Part shown: one piece after another, positions 58,537-64,000 of the stretch | How positions within the stretch are numbered: position 1 is the stretch's first letter | Layout of the letters: each line of letters starts with the position of its first letter | Assembly (NCBI GenBank): GCA_903929135.1 | Contig: CAIYTH010000053.1 | Span: forward strand, 115,273-179,272 | DNA: 64,000 nt | Reading direction: 5' to 3' | From: an uncultured Chlorobiales bacterium | GTDB taxonomy: Bacteria; Bacteroidota; Chlorobiia; Chlorobiales; Chlorobiaceae | Program-made: the position numbers and the translations under genes | The notes under the pieces: model-generated | What the model saw: the letters and a program-made list of their open reading frames with translations, nothing else | Databases searched by the model: none | What the model was told of the DNA's origin: nothing

Positions 58537-59121
58537 ATGAGCAAAAAGATTCTTATCGTTCTCGGCCACCCCGACGTCACCAGCTTCTGCGCGGCGCTGG
58601 CCGATGCCTACGAGGAAGGCGCAAAAGGTGCCGGGCACCTGGTCCGCCGAATCTCTCTCGGCGAACTTCGTTTCGATCCTGTCCTGCACAAGGGCTATGC
58701 AGAGATCCAGCCGCTTGAACACGACCTGCTCGATGCGCAGGAGGCGATCATGCGCTCCGATCATCTGGTATTCGTCTACCCGGTCTGGTGGGGAGGCCCA
58801 CCAGCGTTGCTTAAGGGGTTTTTCGACCGCATGTTTCTGCCGGGATTCGCATTCAGGTTCAGGGAAGGCTCATCTACTTCATGGGAGCGACTGCTCTCAA
58901 AACGGACGGCCCGCCTGCTGGTGACGATGGACACGCCACCCTGGTACTACCGCTTGGTGTACCGTATGCCTGGCCATAACCAGATGAAGCGCACCATCCT
59001 CGAATTCTGCGGCATAAAGCCCGTGTCCGTATCGGACTTCGGCCCGGTCAAGGGCTCCAGTCTCGATAAGCGGTCAAAATGGCTTGAAGACGCCCGCGCT
59101 TTGGGACGAGACGCCCGGTAA
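58537..59121 (+). CDS. Flavodoxin-fold NAD(P)H dehydrogenase (quinone)
   Basis: 194-residue FMN/FAD-binding reductase of the NQO1/KefF/MdaB family. Signature residues: ILIVLGHPDVTSFCAALADAY, VYPVWWGGPPALLKGFFDRMFLPGFAFRF (in parts: YPVWWGGPPALLKGFFDRM) and YRMPGHNQMKRTILEFCGI. These proteins reduce quinones by two electrons, often in protection from quinone or electrophile stress. The SDR gene starts one base after its stop, so both form an operon behind the inverted repeat. Confidence 0.88.
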   Translation: MSKKILIVLGHPDVTSFCAALADAYEEGAKGAGHLVRRISLGELRFDPVLHKGYAEIQPLEHDLLDAQEAIMRSDHLVFVYPVWWGGPPALLKGFFDRMFLPGFAFRFREGSSTSWERLLSKRTARLLVTMDTPPWYYRLVYRMPGHNQMKRTILEFCGIKPVSVSDFGPVKGSSLDKRSKWLEDARALGRDAR

Positions 59122-59122
59122 C

Positions 59123-59974
59123 ATGAACAGCTGCTGGAAAGGGAAATGTGCCGTTGTGACCGGTGCGGCCTCGGGAATCGGGCTTGAGCTTTCAAAAGCG
59201 CTTGCTGATCGCGGTGCCCAAGTCCGGATGACCGACATCGACAGCGTGCGACTTGAAAAGGCGGCAAATTCACTCGGGCCTGATGTGTCCCGGTCGGTTC
59301 TCGACGTACGGGACGCAGACGCCGTCAGGGAGTTCATCGGGCAGGTCGCCCTGGACTCCGGCCGAATCGACTTCCTGTTCAACAATGCAGGCATTCTTCT
59401 TGCAGGAGAGGCGCATGAGTTCGACACCGGTCACTTCGACCGGATCATCGACGTCAATATCCGCGGTGTCGTGAACGGCACGATGGCGGCCTATCCCCTG
59501 ATGGTCAGGCAGGGATTCGGTCATATCGTCAATACGGCGTCGCTGGCGGGCCTCATGCCGTCGCCGCTGCTTTCCGCATACGGCATGAGCAAGCACGCCG
59601 TCGTGGGACTTACCACAAGCATGCGTTTCGAGGCAGAGCGTTACGGAGTGAGGATAAGCGCGATCTGCCCGGCCGGAGTCGATACGCCCATGCTGGAAGC
59701 GGCCCCGCTCTCAGGGCTTGACGCGATCGCGTGGAGTCCGGATGTCCCGCATTACCTCAAGCGGCTTGCGGGCACTCTCTGCCCAGCCGACAAGGTTGCC
59801 CGGGATGCGTTGCGGGGGGTTGAGCGCAACAAGGCGATCATCATCATTCCCGCCAGGGGCCGCCTAACCGAACTGGTCTATCGGTTTGTGCCCGGACTGG
59901 TTCATGCTGTCGGCCGCCGGGAGCTTGCTGCGGAACTCGGCGAGCGTCGGGGAAGTGCTCCGGGAGTGAGTTGA
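59123..59974 (+). CDS. Short-chain dehydrogenase/reductase
   Basis: 283-residue SDR. The cofactor motif is VVTGAASGIGLELSKAL with DIDS after the second strand, suggesting NAD(H). NNAG lies near residue 88. The catalytic Ser is in VNTASLAGLMPSPLLSAYGMSKHAV together with Tyr and Lys of YxxxK. The C-terminal VYRFVPGLVHAVGRREL tail is common in SDRs acting on lipids or polyols. The substrate is unknown. The 3' end overlaps, on the opposite strand, the end of the membrane terpene-cyclase-like gene by 131 bases. Confidence 0.9.
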   Translation: MNSCWKGKCAVVTGAASGIGLELSKALADRGAQVRMTDIDSVRLEKAANSLGPDVSRSVLDVRDADAVREFIGQVALDSGRIDFLFNNAGILLAGEAHEFDTGHFDRIIDVNIRGVVNGTMAAYPLMVRQGFGHIVNTASLAGLMPSPLLSAYGMSKHAVVGLTTSMRFEAERYGVRISAICPAGVDTPMLEAAPLSGLDAIAWSPDVPHYLKRLAGTLCPADKVARDALRGVERNKAIIIIPARGRLTELVYRFVPGLVHAVGRRELAAELGERRGSAPGVS

Positions 59975-60635
59975 TAGCATCTTTTCCCCTCTCGATGGAG
60001 TTCACCCTTGCGAGCATGGCGATATAGATGAGGTCGAAAAGGCAGCAAAGCGATCCTGCGAGCAGAATCAATCGGTTGCTTCCGTTAAAGGCAGCCGTTC
60101 CCAGTACCCCGAACAGGATGGTCGGGGCGAGTGTGCCGATCCATTTGCATGTGGCGATGATCATGCTTTGGCCCTCGCCGGAACCCCTTCTGGCGAGCAT
60201 GTCGATGAACAGCACCGACATCAGCAGGTTCTGCAGGAACGCTGCGTAAGCTCTGCCCGGGTAAATCCCGAATTCAAGCACGAATCCGTACTGAAGGGAG
60301 AAAGCGACCGCAATCGCCAGGATGTTCCAGGCAATGAGACATGCTTTGCCGAGCATTCCGGAAAACCGTCGATTGCCGAACCGGAACCAGGTGTACAACA
60401 CGATGATGTCGAAGATTGTCCACAGTGCATTGATGACCGCCTGCACTGATGCGCCTTCAAGTCGGAACGTGTAGAATGTGTGCAGGAACTCCCACGCAAG
60501 GTTGAGTGCGAGCGCCCAGAACGGCATGGCACAGGTCCGGTCCCGGAAACCGACCCTGATGGCCTCGACATAGACGCTCATCCAGCAGATGCCGCTGAGT
60601 ACAAGCAGGAAATTGGACAGCTCCGGGTATTTCAT
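59844..60635 (-). CDS. Pyr4/PaxB-like integral-membrane terpene cyclase homologue
   Basis: 263-residue protein with about seven membrane helices. GFRDRTCAMPFWALALNLAWEF closely follows the pattern of fungal meroterpenoid cyclases (Pyr4, PaxB, AtmB) and bacterial homologues, in which the Glu of NxxWE is catalytic. A second acidic residue in CCLFDLIYIAML could match the catalytic Asp near the C-terminal helix. IINALWTIFD-like VINALWTIFDIIVLYTWFRFG is also family-like. The last 43 residues are antisense to the SDR and probably dispensable. ATG at 60635. It follows clpS by 91 bases. No prenyltransferase is nearby, so the substrate is unknown. Confidence 0.6.
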   Translation of the reverse strand: MKYPELSNFLLVLSGICWMSVYVEAIRVGFRDRTCAMPFWALALNLAWEFLHTFYTFRLEGASVQAVINALWTIFDIIVLYTWFRFGNRRFSGMLGKACLIAWNILAIAVAFSLQYGFVLEFGIYPGRAYAAFLQNLLMSVLFIDMLARRGSGEGQSMIIATCKWIGTLAPTILFGVLGTAAFNGSNRLILLAGSLCCLFDLIYIAMLARVNSIERGKDAINSLPEHFPDARRVPQQAPGGRQHEPVRAQTDRPVRLGGPWRE

Positions 60636-60726
60636 CAATGGGAACGTTTGCTCTGCGAAGAGAGGTCGGGATGGTGCCCGTCGGAGCGCCTCTGCGAGCC
60701 TGAAATGGGCTCCCGCTATTGGTTTT

Positions 60727-61032
60727 TTATCCTGTCTGGATTTCGGTCCTGAGGGCGATCTCCTCAAGGACGGCGCTGACGCGCAGGCATTCGGCGATGC
60801 TTCCGGAGTAGACGATCGACTGACCATTGTTGTGAACTTCCCAGGTATGCTTCTCCGCAGTGGCACGCGTGCACCGGACTGCCTTGATGATCTGGAAGAT
60901 CACCTCGTCAAAGGAGTGCTCCTCGTCGTTGAAGAGAACAACCCGGTAGGCGTCGAGCGTCTCGATGCCGGAGAGGGTCTCTTCCTGTCGGGTCCTGGGA
61001 TTCTGTGTGGCGGAGAGTCTGGTCTTGTCCAT
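60727..61032 (-). CDS. clpS: ATP-dependent Clp protease adaptor ClpS
   Basis: 101-residue adaptor that delivers N-degron proteins to ClpA/ClpC. The core [24 protein letters not shown], then [24 protein letters not shown] and [14 protein letters not shown], includes the N-degron pocket Asn-Asp and the conserved His. The N-terminal 25 residues are the usual flexible tail. No clp ATPase is in the window. ATG at 61032. Confidence 0.93.
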   Translation of the reverse strand: MDKTRLSATQNPRTRQEETLSGIETLDAYRVVLFNDEEHSFDEVIFQIIKAVRCTRATAEKHTWEVHNNGQSIVYSGSIAECLRVSAVLEEIALRTEIQTG

Positions 61033-61115
61033 GGAGATTGTACGGGTCTTCGTTCGTCAGCTCTTATAGGGAAATCTATCGATCCTTTCCCAATCAGTCA
61101 AACAAATGCTTCCGG

Positions 61116-62063
61116 CTATGCCTCGACGACCGCCTCGGAAATTCCGAACGCGAAGGCATCAGGAGCCACCTCGATATGGCATTTCGCCCCTACGGGTATG
61201 GTCAGGAGCTCGCTGATGTGCCCGTAGGAGAGTCCGGTGAACACAGGGGTGCCTTCGGGCATCCTGTCCGCATAGTACGCGAACATCTTGTCGAACCGGT
61301 AGTCCCGGTTTTCGTCCGCAGGGTTCTTGCAGAACTGCCCGAACAGGAGGCCCCGGCACTTCTGCACCAGGCCGGCATTGAACAGGTGTGTCAGCATGCG
61401 GTCGAGCCTGTAGACCGGTTCGTTGACGTCCTCGGCGAACAGCAGGCTTCCCCTGAACGAGGGCAGGAAAGGGGTGCCGATCAACGACGAAAGCACGGAG
61501 AGGTTTCCGCCGATCAGCCGTCCTGTTGCGGCGCCCGGCTTCAGGCATCTGACCGGATGATGTTCGGAATTTTTCAGGAAACGACCGTATCCCGGATCGG
61601 TCAGGATGCCCCAGAAATTCTCTTCGGTATAGGGGCTCGGGGCGAAGAGTTCGGTGGCGATCATCGGCCCGGAGAAGTTGATCAGGCCGGTTTTCGAAAA
61701 TACGGAGAGGGAGAGGGCGGTGATATCGGAGTAGCCGACGAGGATCTTGGGATTCGAGGCGATGAGACCGTAATCGATCCGGTCAAGCAGCCTTGTCGCT
61801 CCGGCGCCTCCACGCAGGCAGAAGACCGCCTTCACCTGTGGGTCGCCGAACATCTGATGGATGTCGTGCAGTTTGTAGCGGTCCGTATGGGCCGGGTCGT
61901 GCTCGGCCTGGTTCAGGTAGCGTGAAGGCTGCACCCGATAGCCGTTGCTTTCGAGGTAGGCGATTGCCTGCCCGATCTTTTCAGGTTCCGCGCAGGTCGA
62001 CGAGGGAGAGATCAGACCGATAACGTCTCCCTTGCGAAGGGCTTTTGGTATCAGGATCTTCAT
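61116..62063 (-). CDS. LD-carboxypeptidase (S66 family)
   Basis: 315-residue murein tetrapeptide carboxypeptidase-like serine peptidase, removing the terminal D-Ala of the tetrapeptide during peptidoglycan recycling. The N-terminus KGDVIGLISPSST, the FCLRGGAGATRLLDRIDY segment and the nucleophile site ILVGYSDITAL are present. The Glu and His of the triad are expected in RLIGGNLSVLSSLIGT-type and LSYGHISELLTIPVG regions. It could also be a self-immunity type MccF homologue, but the gene context is housekeeping. Confidence 0.88.
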   Translation of the reverse strand: MKILIPKALRKGDVIGLISPSSTCAEPEKIGQAIAYLESNGYRVQPSRYLNQAEHDPAHTDRYKLHDIHQMFGDPQVKAVFCLRGGAGATRLLDRIDYGLIASNPKILVGYSDITALSLSVFSKTGLINFSGPMIATELFAPSPYTEENFWGILTDPGYGRFLKNSEHHPVRCLKPGAATGRLIGGNLSVLSSLIGTPFLPSFRGSLLFAEDVNEPVYRLDRMLTHLFNAGLVQKCRGLLFGQFCKNPADENRDYRFDKMFAYYADRMPEGTPVFTGLSYGHISELLTIPVGAKCHIEVAPDAFAFGISEAVVEA

Positions 62064-62068
62064 GGGCG

Positions 62069-62107
62069 AAAAAAAACATCAGCAGCACTTGTCGGCACTG
62101 CTGATGT
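62069..62107 (-). terminator. Intrinsic terminator of atpDC
   Basis: On the minus strand ACATCAGCAG (62107-62098) pairs perfectly with CTGCTGATGT (62085-62076) around a 12-base loop, followed by a run of eight T. It lies 33 bases past the atpC stop and just before the LD-carboxypeptidase start. Confidence 0.92.
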
Positions 62108-62139
62108 CTATGATTGGTTGCGCTTCCGGGGCTCCTTCC

Positions 62140-62406
62140 TCAGGAGACATCCTCGGTAAGCAGAATCGCCTTGTTGTTGCTCACTTCGAAGAAGCCGTCG
62201 GCAATCTGGAAGGACTGGACGGACTTGTCCGGAAGGGAAATCTTCACCTTTCCGCTCTTCAGGGCTGCAAGCAGCGGGGCGTGGCCTTTCAGGACCTGGA
62301 ACAGTCCATCGTGGCCGGGAGCAATGATGCTGCTGACCTCTCCGGAAAAGAAGAGCTTCTGCGGCGTGACGATATCGATCGTCAAGGCTTTGTCGGAACT
62401 GGCCAT
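62140..62406 (-). CDS. atpC: F1 ATP synthase epsilon subunit, short form
   Basis: 88-residue epsilon subunit consisting only of the N-terminal beta-sandwich: [40 protein letters not shown] and [16 protein letters not shown]. The C-terminal helical hairpin that can inhibit ATP hydrolysis in E. coli (138 residues) is missing. The frame ends with a normal stop and a terminator follows, so this is the natural form and not a truncation artefact. Confidence 0.93.
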   Translation of the reverse strand: MASSDKALTIDIVTPQKLFFSGEVSSIIAPGHDGLFQVLKGHAPLLAALKSGKVKISLPDKSVQSFQIADGFFEVSNNKAILLTEDVS

Positions 62407-62420
62407 ATCTTCCTGTCGGT

Positions 62421-63896
<1,476 letters not shown>

Positions 63897-63921
63897 TTAC
63901 CCGGTTTCGGCCCTGGAAGCG

Positions 63922-63994
63922 AGCCACCTGAGGGACTTGAACCCACGACCTACTATTTACGAAACAGTTGCTCTACCAACTGAGCTAAGGTGGC
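63922..63994 (-). tRNA. tRNA-Thr (anticodon CGU)
   Basis: 73 bases fold as a cloverleaf. Acceptor GCCACCT/AGGTGGC; D-arm GCTC...GAGC; anticodon stem ACTGT/ATAGT with loop TTCGTAA, so anticodon CGU reads ACG (Thr); T-arm GTGGG-TTCAAGT-CCCTC with one U-U mismatch at the second pair. The discriminator base is U and CCA is not encoded. Confidence 0.93.
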
Positions 63995-64000
63995 TTGAAA

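Overview
The window comes from a green sulfur bacterium (family Chlorobiaceae, Chlorobium/Chlorobaculum/Pelodictyon type) around the chromosomal replication origin. The support is gene content: an oxidative dsr cluster with dsrL and dsrMKJOP, flavocytochrome c sulfide dehydrogenase (fccAB), a bacteriochlorophyll geranylgeranyl reductase (bchP), a B-family DNA polymerase beside housekeeping genes, and an isolated atpD-atpC operon with a short epsilon subunit. No phage, insertion sequence or CRISPR array was seen.

Layout. 1-4900 (minus): division and cell-wall cluster mraZ-rsmH-ftsL-ftsI-murE, read from a perfect MraZ box; mraZ has an in-frame TAA. 4988-9728 (plus): NYN/YacP nuclease, chorismate mutase, mltG, pgk, a rhomboid protein and a DUF1232 protein. 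9762-15544 (minus): rlmD, a ROK kinase, a PAP2 phosphatase, then yidC-yidD-rnpA-rpmH; yidC has an in-frame TAG. 15545-20247: the origin, with DnaA boxes on both sides of dnaA, then dnaN, recF and a DciA-like gene. 20304-25963 (minus): a flavodiiron protein, a family-B DNA polymerase and mnmG, with a parS site at each end of mnmG. 26389-32477 (plus): fccAB, secDF and a SurA-like chaperone. 32488-35527 (minus): gyrB, yraN and rnhB. 35668-39971 (plus): RNase G/E, dapD and a C-terminal processing protease. 39993-43314 (minus): a Ycf49-like DUF2499/DUF3593 membrane protein, bchP and glycyl-tRNA synthetase.

43577-58409 (plus) is the sulfur oxidation cluster: rhodanese, dsrN, dsrC, dsrA, dsrB, dsrL, a small protein ending in Cys-Cys, dsrT, dsrM, dsrK, dsrJ, dsrO, dsrP, then a precorrin-2 dehydrogenase and a CobA-HemD fusion that make siroheme, which DsrN amidates for DsrAB. 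dsrEFH is not in the cluster. Three promoters share a TATATAACTATTC motif: one before the rhodanese gene and two in tandem before dsrC. dsrA and dsrB are split by a promoter-like sequence and a hairpin.

58537-64000: a flavodoxin-fold quinone reductase and an SDR (plus) behind a perfect 15-bp inverted repeat; then on the minus strand a protein resembling the integral-membrane terpene cyclases of the Pyr4/PaxB type, clpS, an LD-carboxypeptidase, atpC, atpD and tRNA-Thr(CGU).

The observations most worth following up are the two in-frame stops (mraZ, yidC), the shared dsr operator and split dsrA/dsrB, the loss of dsrEFH from the cluster, and the putative membrane terpene cyclase. Functions are assigned by recognising family motifs by eye; no database search was run.
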